Source: Chloroflexota bacterium (lineage in GTDB: Bacteria; Chloroflexota; Anaerolineae; Aggregatilineales; Phototrophicaceae). Taken from it: 64,000 bases of DNA. Position 1 is the first letter of the stretch, and each line of letters opens with the position of its first letter. Made by a program: the position numbers and the translations under genes. The notes beneath the pieces are model-generated. The model did no database searches. It was given only the letters and a program-made list of their open reading frames with translations, and was not told the origin of the DNA. The stretch is from contig JAPPFH010000131.1 in NCBI GenBank assembly GCA_028875185.1, positions 62,001 through 126,000 of the forward strand. The letters run 5' to 3'. Shown piece after piece: positions 51,770 through 59,542 of the stretch.

Positions 51770-52955
51770 TGCCCTCCAGAATCATCGTCAGCTTCTCGAC
51801 CAATTCGTCGACGTGCTGTTTTTCAACGATGAGCGGCGGGATAAAGCGGAGGGCGTCGGGACCGGAGTTCACCAGCAGCAGCCCATGCTCGTAGCCCTGA
51901 TTTACAATGTCCGCCGGCGGGACGTTCAATTCAATCGCCGCCATCAATCCACGCCCGCGAACATCGGTGATATGCGGACTGTTGATCTCAGAGAGCCGTT
52001 CTAACAGATATTCACCCACCTCTTGGACATGTTCCAGGAAACCGGGGCTGAGCATTCGCTTCACAACCATTTCGCCAGCGCGCATAACCACCGCGCCGCC
52101 GGAGAATGTCGAGCCATGATCGCCCGGCTGCATCGCGCTGCCCACTTCTTCCGTGACCAATATAGCGCCGATCGGCAAGCCGCCGGCCAAGGGCTTGGCC
52201 AAGGTCATAATATCGGGCGTCACGCCGCTGCTGCTATGCGCCCAGAGATCGCCCGTGCGCCCCATGCCACATTGAATTTCATCGAAAATCAGCACGGCGT
52301 CATTCTCATCGCAGAGTTGGCGCAGCGCCCGCAAGAAATCGGCGCTGGCCAGGTTGATGCCGCCTTCGCCCTGAATCGGTTCGACGATCACGGCTACCGT
52401 ATCCTGATCGATGAGCGCTTTGGCGCTGTCGATGCTGTTGAATTCGCCGACAATTGCGCCCGGCACCATCGGTTTGAACGGCGTCTGATACTTCTCCGTC
52501 GGCGTTACTGAGAGCGCGCCCAGTGTGCGGCCGTGGAATGCCTGGGAAAAGCTGATGACATTTGTCTTGTTTTTCCGCTCATTGATGTAGGCCAGTTTAC
52601 GGGCGAACTTCAAAGCGCCTTCGTTGGCTTCGGCGCCGCTGTTGCAAAAGTAGGCTTTGTCGGCAAATGAATTGGCACAGAGCAATTCAGCAAGATCTGA
52701 CAATGCCCGCGTGTGATACAAGCCGCTGACATGAATCAAACCCGTGCTCATCTGCTTGGCGACCACGTCCATCAACTCTCTATCGCCGTATCCCAGCGAG
52801 TTGACCGCGATGCCCGCCACCCAATCGGTATAGGCTTTGCCCTCCGTGTCATAGACCGTGACGCCGTCGCCGCGCTCCAAGACGAATTCCGGCCGACCCG
52901 CCACCGGTACGCTATACTGCTTGTCTTTCTGTATGGCATCCGCTGTTATTGACAT
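51753..52955 (-). CDS. argD: Acetylornithine aminotransferase (ArgD)
   Basis: A 400-residue PLP aminotransferase of subgroup III that converts N-acetylglutamate semialdehyde to N-acetylornithine. The PLP Lys is in LAKPLAGGLPIGA, with CNSGAEANEGALKFARK and the Asp of VLIFDEIQCGMGRTG. In some lineages such enzymes also serve lysine synthesis through LysW, but no lysW is in the window. It overlaps argJ by 17 bases and argB by 10. Confidence 0.94.
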   Translation of the reverse strand: MSITADAIQKDKQYSVPVAGRPEFVLERGDGVTVYDTEGKAYTDWVAGIAVNSLGYGDRELMDVVAKQMSTGLIHVSGLYHTRALSDLAELLCANSFADKAYFCNSGAEANEGALKFARKLAYINERKNKTNVISFSQAFHGRTLGALSVTPTEKYQTPFKPMVPGAIVGEFNSIDSAKALIDQDTVAVIVEPIQGEGGINLASADFLRALRQLCDENDAVLIFDEIQCGMGRTGDLWAHSSSGVTPDIMTLAKPLAGGLPIGAILVTEEVGSAMQPGDHGSTFSGGAVVMRAGEMVVKRMLSPGFLEHVQEVGEYLLERLSEINSPHITDVRGRGLMAAIELNVPPADIVNQGYEHGLLLVNSGPDALRFIPPLIVEKQHVDELVEKLTMILEGIDVQG

Positions 52956-53734
52956 AAGCCCTCGCTAACGCTTGATTCCGCCTCAGTTCCAGTGAATGTT
53001 GTGCCGCCGCGCTTTGTCCAACCCGGCAAATCTGTGATTACCGCTCTTGGCACACCCGATGATAGCACATCCAGAGCGCTTTCAACTTTGGGTATCATAC
53101 CGCCTTGGATTACCCCACGCTCAATCAATTCAAGCGCCTGCGTCCGCGTAAGGCTGCTGGCTAGTTCATCGTCTACGTAAACGCCGGCGACATTGGAAAT
53201 AAAGACCACTGTGTTCGCCCCGATGGCGGCTGCGATAGCGCTGGCGACCGGGTCGGCATTGAGGTTGTAGTTGCTGCGCGCCCCCACGCTGACCGGCGCG
53301 ATCACTGGCGTTACATCACGGTCCAGCAAGTCCACGATAACGTCGCCCCGCACCGAGACCACTTCGCCTGTGAATTGCATGTCCAGTGTTTGATGCCGCA
53401 TTTTGCGCGCCCGTATCAATCCACGATCAACGCCTGAGAGCCCCTGGGCGTCCACGCCCACCGCTAGCAAGTATCGCACAAGTCGCTTGTTAACGCTCCC
53501 GCACAAGACCATCTCTACCAAGGCAAGCGAGTCGGCATCAGTCACGCGCAAGCCGTCGACATATCGCGGTTCGATATTCAGCTTGCGCTGCAACTGCGAT
53601 ATTTCGACGCCGCCGCCATGCACAATGACAATCTGCTCGTCAGCCTGCCCCACCGCGCGCGCAAACTGCTCTATAAGATCGTGGTCGTCCAGGCAGTGCC
53701 CCGACACCTTTACAACACTGATGGCTTTCGTCAT
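52946..53734 (-). CDS. argB: Acetylglutamate kinase (ArgB)
   Basis: A 262-residue amino-acid kinase that phosphorylates N-acetylglutamate. The family glycine motif is VIVHGGGVEISQLQRKL, with YVDGLRVTDADSLALVEMVL and GVIQGGMIPKVESAL. The ATG at 53734 overlaps the argC stop (TGATG). I saw no N-terminal helix of the arginine-feedback-sensitive form, so inhibition by arginine is not predicted. The long frame from 53878 lies inside argC. Confidence 0.94.
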   Translation of the reverse strand: MTKAISVVKVSGHCLDDHDLIEQFARAVGQADEQIVIVHGGGVEISQLQRKLNIEPRYVDGLRVTDADSLALVEMVLCGSVNKRLVRYLLAVGVDAQGLSGVDRGLIRARKMRHQTLDMQFTGEVVSVRGDVIVDLLDRDVTPVIAPVSVGARSNYNLNADPVASAIAAAIGANTVVFISNVAGVYVDDELASSLTRTQALELIERGVIQGGMIPKVESALDVLSSGVPRAVITDLPGWTKRGGTTFTGTEAESSVSEGLCQ

Positions 53735-54738
53735 CAGATCAACCCCAAGGTCTCGTCCAGTCCAAACATCAAGTTCATATTTTGAACCGCTTGGCTGGCG
53801 GCGCCTTTGCGCAGGTTGTCCGTCACGCTTGTGATATGCGCGTGGCGCGGCAGTACAGGCGTAATGCTGATCACGCATCTGTTCGTCTTGACCGCGTGCC
53901 GCAGGGTCGCCTGTTCGCCCAAGGGCAGCACATCGACCAGGGCTTCGCCGCCATACATCTCGGCGTAAAGGTCGTGCAATTCATCGCTCTTCATGCTTTC
54001 ATTCAGCGCAACATAGATGCTCGCCATCAATCCGCGATCGACCGGCAGCAAATGGGGGCAGAAAATAATTGGTCCGACGCCATCGCTAAGCTTGCGCGCC
54101 TCCTGCTCCATTTCGCCGACATGTCGATGCGAGCGTCCCGTCTTATAGGGAATCAGATTGCTGTAGACCTCGGCAAAATGCGTGGTTAGCGATGGCTTGC
54201 GTCCCGCGCCGGTGACACCCGATTTGGCGTCCACGATGATGGGACTGCCTTCGCAGAGCGCCCCGCATTGGAGCGCGGGATAGAGACCGAGCAGAGTGGT
54301 GGTCGGATAGCAGCCGGGCGTCGCCACCACATCGGCGCCGACGATATTCTGGCGGTTGATTTCCGGCAAGCCATAGGGCGTGGGCAGCAGCTCGGGGTGC
54401 GGGTGGGGCGTATTATAGGACCGCGCGTATGCTTCCGGCGTATCCAGCCGAAGGTCAGCCGAAAGATCCACAACTTTGACGCCCGCGTCGATGCCCTTCT
54501 TCGCCATTTCCGCCGAGGTTTTATGCGGCAGTGCGAGAAAAATCACATCAACCCCTTCAAGCGAAACGGCATCAGCAGGACTATATTGCAGGGTTGTGTC
54601 AATCACATCATCACCGGCATACGTATTTGAGGTGGCAAATGCCAGATCAATTTGCGGATGGCGCGCCAGGATCGCTATCAGATCAAGACCGGCATATCCT
54701 GAGCCGCCATAAACGCCCGCTCGAATTCCGCTATCCAT
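53734..54738 (-). CDS. argC: N-acetyl-gamma-glutamyl-phosphate reductase (ArgC)
   Basis: A 334-residue NADP-dependent reductase making N-acetylglutamate semialdehyde. The Rossmann loop is GVYGGSGYAGLDLI and the catalytic Cys is in VVATPGCYPTTTLLGLYPAL. The His of RHVGEMEQE is also present. It is the first structural gene of the arg-car operon and lies only 20 bases after the terminator of the leader. The ATG at 54738 has GGGAG upstream. Confidence 0.96.
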   Translation of the reverse strand: MDSGIRAGVYGGSGYAGLDLIAILARHPQIDLAFATSNTYAGDDVIDTTLQYSPADAVSLEGVDVIFLALPHKTSAEMAKKGIDAGVKVVDLSADLRLDTPEAYARSYNTPHPHPELLPTPYGLPEINRQNIVGADVVATPGCYPTTTLLGLYPALQCGALCEGSPIIVDAKSGVTGAGRKPSLTTHFAEVYSNLIPYKTGRSHRHVGEMEQEARKLSDGVGPIIFCPHLLPVDRGLMASIYVALNESMKSDELHDLYAEMYGGEALVDVLPLGEQATLRHAVKTNRCVISITPVLPRHAHITSVTDNLRKGAASQAVQNMNLMFGLDETLGLI

Positions 54739-54757
54739 TGCTTTCTCCCTAACTAAA

Positions 54758-54790
54758 GAAAAAACCCTGACCTTTGCTCGAGACCAGGGT
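54758..54790 (-). terminator. Leader terminator (attenuator) before argC
   Basis: On the reverse strand, ACCCTGGTCT (54790-54781) pairs with AGGTCAGGGT (54773-54764) over ten base pairs, two of them G-T, with a seven-base loop, followed by six Ts and C. It lies between the leader ORF and argC, where a terminator can only act by stopping the operon early. Confidence 0.75.
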
Positions 54791-54817
54791 GTGTTTTGCT
54801 AATGAATGGACGTCTTG

Positions 54818-54904
54818 TCACAAACGCCAGCCGCGCGCGCTGACCTCGCTAATTGCGAAACGGCAGCGCCTTTCGATTCCATTTTCCGGCGTTTGGTCAA
54901 TCAT
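54818..54904 (-). CDS. Candidate arginine-rich leader peptide of the arg operon
   Basis: A 28-codon ORF from ATG 54904 to TGA 54820-54818, beginning MIDQTPENGIERRCRF and ending SARGWRL. Five of 28 codons are Arg, with Arg12, Arg13 and Arg15 clustered (ERRCR). It starts about 24 bases after the predicted transcription start. Codons 20-22 contain AGGTCAG (54846-54840), which can pair with CTGGTCT of the terminator's 5' arm exactly as the terminator's own 3' arm does. A ribosome stalled at Arg12-15 would leave AGGTCAG free (antiterminator); one reaching the stop would cover it (terminator). The ribosome site is weak (GGGA about 15 bases upstream). Confidence 0.6.
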   Translation of the reverse strand: MIDQTPENGIERRCRFAISEVSARGWRL

Positions 54905-54934
54905 GGTAGCTGATCGCTTTCCCACACACGCTGG

Positions 54935-54963
54935 ATTCTAGTTGTCGCTGCGGCAATAGTCAA
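54935..54963 (-). promoter_or_regulatory. Near-consensus promoter of the arg-car operon
   Basis: On the reverse strand, TTGACT (54963-54958), a 17-base spacer and TAGAAT (54940-54935). Start of transcription near 54928. No ARG-box-like palindrome was recognised by eye. Confidence 0.75.
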
Positions 54964-55141
54964 CGCAGGGAAATATCTCTATGCAGAATTTCAATTCCGT
55001 TGTGCAATCTATACGAAGGAAATGAAGCTGAATAGCGAAAATTGGGTTATCATCGATAGAGTCTGGGTCGCTTGCCGCGTTGGCTGGCGCCACGGCATTG
55101 AGAGGATCACTGCGCAATTCTCCGTCGAGCTCGTGAAAAAC

Positions 55142-55170
55142 TTGACAAGCAATCAAATACACGTTAAATT
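55142..55170 (+). promoter_or_regulatory. Candidate sigma-70 promoter of rpoD
   Basis: TTGACA at 55142-55147, a 17-base spacer and TAAATT at 55165-55170. This would give an untranslated leader of about 230 bases before rpoD. Other A/T-rich patches lie nearer the gene (TATAAA at 55273) but lack a -35. Confidence 0.5.
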
Positions 55171-55409
55171 ATGCTTTGTAATATGGAAATGCGGTCAAGA
55201 TGTCGCTTTAATCCTCTGATTATTGTGCGAACGACAGATGACCGTCAGCGAGACCATCGCCGTAAATTTCTGTATAAAATTGTGCAGGACGGCGCATGGA
55301 AATCTAGGTGAGAATGGCGCGGTCTCATTTGCCCAAAAATGGGAACTTGGTTAGATTGCGTATGGTAGCAAGTGTGTTTGTCGAAGAGAAGCGGTAGAAA
55401 GGCAAGTCC

Positions 55410-56702
55410 GTGGTAGCGGTATTGGATAACGTAAGCAATTTGACGCAGCGCGAAGAGTTGCGGAAGCAGCTAATCGATAAGTCAAACAGTCAAGGCTTTG
55501 TCACTTACAGCGACATTCTGGAATTGATGCCGGATGTTGAGAGCGATGTCGCTTTGCTTGATGACCTCATGGATAGCCTCCTTGAGTCTGGAATTGAGGT
55601 TATTCCCGGGGCAGCCAAGCCGGATGAAGATCGGGCTGACGCCGATGAGGCGAAAGGGGCAAAGCCGCTGTCCGATGCCTTGACCGCCGACGACGAGGAC
55701 GACGAGCGCGACGCCCTGCACAAGGTCTTAAAGAAGGACTTGACAGCCGACGCCGGGTACCAAGCCGCTCTCGATACGGATGATGTCGTCGGGCTCTACC
55801 TAAAGGAAGCGGGTCGCGTCCCTCTGCTGACCGCGGAAGAAGAAGTGATGTTGGCAAAACGCATGGAGGCGGCCGAGTTCGCCCGCGAGCGGTTGGAAGA
55901 CTGCGAAGAAACGCAAGTGTTTGAACTCAGTTGGAGCCAGGAGCAAGGCTTGCGCGCGACGATGCTGGACGGCGAAAAAGCGCAAGAACACCTGATCCGC
56001 GCCAATGCCCGGCTGGTCATCAGCGTGGCCAAGAAGTACATTGGCCGTGGCGTTCCCTTTCTTGATCTCATTCAAGAGGGCAATATCGGCCTTATTCGCG
56101 CCACCAACAAGTTTGAGTATCAGCGCGGGCATAAGTTCAGCACCTACGCCACCTGGTGGATCCGCCAGGCGGTTAGCCGCGCTGTCGCCGATCAGGGCCG
56201 GACGATCCGCGTCCCGGTGCACATGGGCGATCAGCTTAACCGCATGCGGCGCGTTCAGTTGCAATTGCTGCAAGAGTTGGGGCGCGAGCCCAAAATAGAT
56301 GAATTGGCGCTCGGCATGGATACAACGCCGGACAAGGTCGAAAACCTGCTGGAGATCTCGCGGCGGCCAGTGAGCCTGGAAACGCCGATAGATGATGAAG
56401 GCGATTCAACCTTCGGAGACTTTGTAGAAGACAGCAACAGCCCGGCGCCATCGGAAGAAGTCGCCACCCATCTGCTGCATGTTCAGCTGCAGCAGGCGCT
56501 TGACAAGCTGCCCGATCGCGAAGCGCAGATCTTGCGTTTGCGTTACGGGCTGGCTGATGGGCGCGTTTATACATTAGAGGAAGTCGGGCAGACAATCGGC
56601 GTTACGCGTGAGCGCGTTCGCCAGTTGGAAGCGCAGGCGCTAAACCGGCTGCGGCAATCTTCAGCCCATGTGATCCTCAAGGATTACCTGTACGAGGTCT
56701 AA
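55410..56702 (+). CDS. rpoD: Primary sigma factor (RpoD/SigA)
   Basis: A 430-residue sigma-70 protein that directs RNA polymerase to housekeeping promoters. Region 1.2 is DDVVGLYLKEAGRVPLLTA; region 2 is AHLIRANARL-like (QEHLIRANARLVISVAKKYI), then DLIQEGNIGLIRATNKFEYQ and KFSTYATWWIRQAVSRA. Region 3 is PVHMGDQLNRMRRVQ, and region 4 is the HTH (YTLEEVGQTIGVTRERVRQL). A short acidic N-terminal domain stands in for region 1.1. Translation starts at GTG 55410 with AGAAAGG upstream. The promoters found in this window have near-consensus -35 and -10 hexamers, matching this sigma type. Confidence 0.96.
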   Translation: MVAVLDNVSNLTQREELRKQLIDKSNSQGFVTYSDILELMPDVESDVALLDDLMDSLLESGIEVIPGAAKPDEDRADADEAKGAKPLSDALTADDEDDERDALHKVLKKDLTADAGYQAALDTDDVVGLYLKEAGRVPLLTAEEEVMLAKRMEAAEFARERLEDCEETQVFELSWSQEQGLRATMLDGEKAQEHLIRANARLVISVAKKYIGRGVPFLDLIQEGNIGLIRATNKFEYQRGHKFSTYATWWIRQAVSRAVADQGRTIRVPVHMGDQLNRMRRVQLQLLQELGREPKIDELALGMDTTPDKVENLLEISRRPVSLETPIDDEGDSTFGDFVEDSNSPAPSEEVATHLLHVQLQQALDKLPDREAQILRLRYGLADGRVYTLEEVGQTIGVTRERVRQLEAQALNRLRQSSAHVILKDYLYEV

Positions 56703-56749
56703 GGTCCGGTTCTTGGCAAGATAGCGCTGGCTTGAATGTTGATTATGCT

Positions 56750-56785
56750 GACCCCACTCACGATACGTGTCTGGGGTCGTTTTTA
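56750..56785 (+). terminator. Intrinsic terminator of rpoD
   Basis: GACCCCA (56750-56756) and TGGGGTC (56772-56778) form a perfect seven-base stem, followed by GTTTTTAT. It lies 47 bases after the rpoD stop. Confidence 0.85.
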
Positions 56786-56843
56786 TAATTGCACGGCGCC
56801 AAATTAGGCTGACGTCAATAATCGCTGCCGGAGATCACTCGCA

Positions 56844-57407
56844 ATGCACAGCGCCGGATTCGACCCTTCTCAACTGATTTTCCGCGACGGCGTCGATACC
56901 GATATACCTTATTGTCTGGCGCTGGACAGCGACTTTCATAGCGACCATGTTTGGCAAATGACCGTGCAGGACGCTGGGGAAGAAGTCCGCGTCAGTTGCC
57001 GCAAGCAAAGGCTTCCGCGTCGGCTGGACTCCCGTCATGCGGCGGACCCGCAGCATCTGGAATTGGCGCTTCGGCGAAAACATTGTTTCGTCGTTGTTCA
57101 GGACAAGCGTAACAATCATATACTGGGTTTCGTCTCGATGCGCGTCGACGAGACCAGCCCGGTCGCTTACCTGCAAAATATCGTGATTGACCGCCCCTTC
57201 CGCCGGCGCAGCCTCGGTTCCCGCCTCGTGCATGTCGTGCAGGTGTGGGCGAGCGAATACCGGCTAAGGCAGATTCTATTCGAGATTCCCACCACCAATT
57301 ATCCCTGCATTCTGTTCGCCAAAGCTCTGGGATTTAGCTTCTGCGGGTTTAATGACCATCATTTCGCCAATCGCGAGATAGCGCTCTTTTTCAGCCTGTC
57401 CATTTGA
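56844..57407 (+). CDS. GNAT-family N-acetyltransferase (C)
   Basis: A 187-residue GNAT enzyme. The core is VAYLQNIVIDRPFRRRSLGS followed by RLVHVVQVWASEYRLRQIL, with the acetyl-CoA loop in FRRRSLGSRL. It has an N-terminal lead (LIFRDGVDTDIPYCLALDSD) and a C-terminal strand with ALGFSFCGFND. Acceptor unknown. It lies between rpoD's terminator and the membrane GAF/HTH gene, 64 bases before the latter. There may be a weak own promoter near 56785-56820, but I did not find a convincing one. Confidence 0.85.
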   Translation: MHSAGFDPSQLIFRDGVDTDIPYCLALDSDFHSDHVWQMTVQDAGEEVRVSCRKQRLPRRLDSRHAADPQHLELALRRKHCFVVVQDKRNNHILGFVSMRVDETSPVAYLQNIVIDRPFRRRSLGSRLVHVVQVWASEYRLRQILFEIPTTNYPCILFAKALGFSFCGFNDHHFANREIALFFSLSI

Positions 57408-57471
57408 CCCCATCGCGAAATCCGGTTTTTGCTAAACTTAGTACAAGATTTACAGCGACTGAGGATCTGAG

Positions 57472-59391
57472 TTGAACATACTCACGACCTTGCTTCTGAC
57501 TGTCAATGAGACCTTGACCGCGGGCAACGCCATCATCGCCGTTTCCCTGCTGCTATTCAATCTGACGCGAAATCTCAACAACCGCGTAGCCAAGTCTTCC
57601 GCGGTCGTACTGGCTTGCGTGGCCGTCGCCTACGTCGCCGATGCCTTTATCTCGCTCGAGCCCGACAATCCGGCGCACGAGATCGCTTCAAGACTGCAGT
57701 GGATCGGCATCGCCTTTGTACCGGCCGCCATGTATCACCTTTCGGATGCGTTGCTAGCCACGACTGGGCTGCCCTCGCGCGGCCGACGGAAACGGGCGAT
57801 CCGCTTGCTCTACTTGGCGGGCGCCGCATTTTTGCTCTCGGTCGCCTTTTCCGATTCCGTGATTCTTGTATTAGCCGCGCCGGAGATGGTGAACATTCAA
57901 GCCGGTCCCGCATTTTTCGTCTACCTCTTGTATTTCTTGCTCGCCAATGCTTTCGCATTTTTCAATGTGCAGCGAGCGCGAAAGCGCTGCCTAACTCCGG
58001 CGAGCGCCCGGCGCATGGCCTACTTGCAAGTGGCCTTCTTGACGCCGGCGCTTGGGATTTTCCCCTACTCGGTCTTGCTGAAGCCCGGCGATGAGTTCAC
58101 GCTATTCGGTTTGTTGGTAATCAATACAGCCAATATCATTATCATCCTCATGCTTTTCTTCTTGTCGTACCCGCTTTACTTTTTTGGCTCCGACAGACCG
58201 GATCGCCTCGTGAAGAAGCAATTGCTTGATTTCCTGCTCCGCGGCCCAGCGACCGGTTTGATCGCCTTGGCGGTCGTCAACTTCACGGCGCAAGCCACCC
58301 GCGTGCTTAGCTTGCCCGGCGACGCTTTCACGCCGCCAGCGGTCGTGGCCGCGGTTTTGTTATGGCAATGGTTCGTTTCACTCGCATCGCCATACTTTGA
58401 AAAGTTCTTCATTTACCGCGACGAGGATGCGGAACAGATCACCAAGCTGCAGACGCTGAGCGATAGAGTGCTTACGCACACGGATCTATCACAACTGATC
58501 ATGGCGACAACAGAATCAATCTGCGATTACTTGCGCATCGAAACCGCATTCGTGATTAGTCTCGCTGGCGCCCTGCCCGAGTTTGTCAGCCGCGTCGGCG
58601 CGTCTGATCTGGATGAAAGCAATTTCTTGCATGACAGCGAACTTGTAAGACAAGTATCGCGGTTGCCGGCGGAGAGTGGTCGCCATCTATATATGGAATG
58701 GGGCGAATTCGCGTTGGTGCCCTTGCGCAGCAGCCGCGCGGGCGGCAATGGAGAGCGCGCGCTGACCATCGGTCTGTTGGGATTGCTGAATAACCAGGCG
58801 AGGATCCGCGATGAATTGAGCGCGTCCGGCGGTAATTTGCGCGCCTTTGTCAGTCGCGTCGAGACGAGCCTCGACGATATGCATCTCCAGGCGGAAATGT
58901 ACAACTTGCTTGAAGGTCTGCTGCCTCAGTTTCGGATGACCCGTTCACGCGCGGTACAGGTGGAATACAGGCAGTCCGACGCCCATCCGTCGCGGTTCAA
59001 CGCATTGCCCGATCGCGACGAGTTATTTGAACAGGTGCGCGCGGCTCTACGGCACTACTGGGGCGGCTCGGGTATAGCGCAGAGCAATATGATCATGATG
59101 CGCTCGGTGCAAAGTCGCATGCAAAACGGGGAAGATACGCCGGTTAACGCCCTGCGCAAGCTGCTGCGCGAGGCGATTGACTCGCTAAAACCCGAAGGCG
59201 AACGCAATTTGATGAGCCCCGAATGGACGCTGTACAACATTTTGCAGCTCCGTTTCCTCGAAAATAGAAAAGTGCGTGAAGTCGCGAGGCGCCTGAGCAT
59301 GAGCGAAGCCGACCTCTATCGCAAGCAGCGAGTTGCCATACTGGCGGTAACAGATCTGATTTTGAAGCAGGAGCTGGCGCTGAGCGAATGA
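57472..59391 (+). CDS. Multi-pass membrane protein with GAF-like and C-terminal HTH regions
   Basis: A 639-residue protein that I cannot assign to a named family. The first 320 residues have about nine membrane helices, like the N-terminal 7TM sensor regions of some histidine kinases (LQWIGIAFVPAAMYHLSDAL, FFVYLLYFLLANAFAFFNV). Residues 330-490 resemble a GAF domain (LSQLIMATTESICDYLRIET). No HisKA, HATPase or GGDEF motif is visible. The last 60 residues look like a sigma-region-4-type HTH: LENRKVREVARRLSMSEADL, then YRKQRVAILAVTDLI. It may be a one-component membrane-bound regulator. Start is TTG 57472 with GAGG upstream. Confidence 0.7.
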   Translation: MNILTTLLLTVNETLTAGNAIIAVSLLLFNLTRNLNNRVAKSSAVVLACVAVAYVADAFISLEPDNPAHEIASRLQWIGIAFVPAAMYHLSDALLATTGLPSRGRRKRAIRLLYLAGAAFLLSVAFSDSVILVLAAPEMVNIQAGPAFFVYLLYFLLANAFAFFNVQRARKRCLTPASARRMAYLQVAFLTPALGIFPYSVLLKPGDEFTLFGLLVINTANIIIILMLFFLSYPLYFFGSDRPDRLVKKQLLDFLLRGPATGLIALAVVNFTAQATRVLSLPGDAFTPPAVVAAVLLWQWFVSLASPYFEKFFIYRDEDAEQITKLQTLSDRVLTHTDLSQLIMATTESICDYLRIETAFVISLAGALPEFVSRVGASDLDESNFLHDSELVRQVSRLPAESGRHLYMEWGEFALVPLRSSRAGGNGERALTIGLLGLLNNQARIRDELSASGGNLRAFVSRVETSLDDMHLQAEMYNLLEGLLPQFRMTRSRAVQVEYRQSDAHPSRFNALPDRDELFEQVRAALRHYWGGSGIAQSNMIMMRSVQSRMQNGEDTPVNALRKLLREAIDSLKPEGERNLMSPEWTLYNILQLRFLENRKVREVARRLSMSEADLYRKQRVAILAVTDLILKQELALSE

Positions 59392-59542
59392 GCGCGCGGC
59401 GGGATCGAACGGCGCGGCAAGAATCCACCAAATTCGGTCCGGGCTCGACAGCCGCATGATTGCCCAAAAAAACCGATATTGCTTTCCCTATTTCTGACTA
59501 TACTGGGAGCAGAGTTGCCTTTGAAGGTTTGCGGAAGCTATT

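Noticed and set aside
54938-55162. A 74-codon reverse-strand frame upstream of the arg leader
   Set aside because: It overlaps the strong arg promoter and has no SD or recognisable domain; judged chance.
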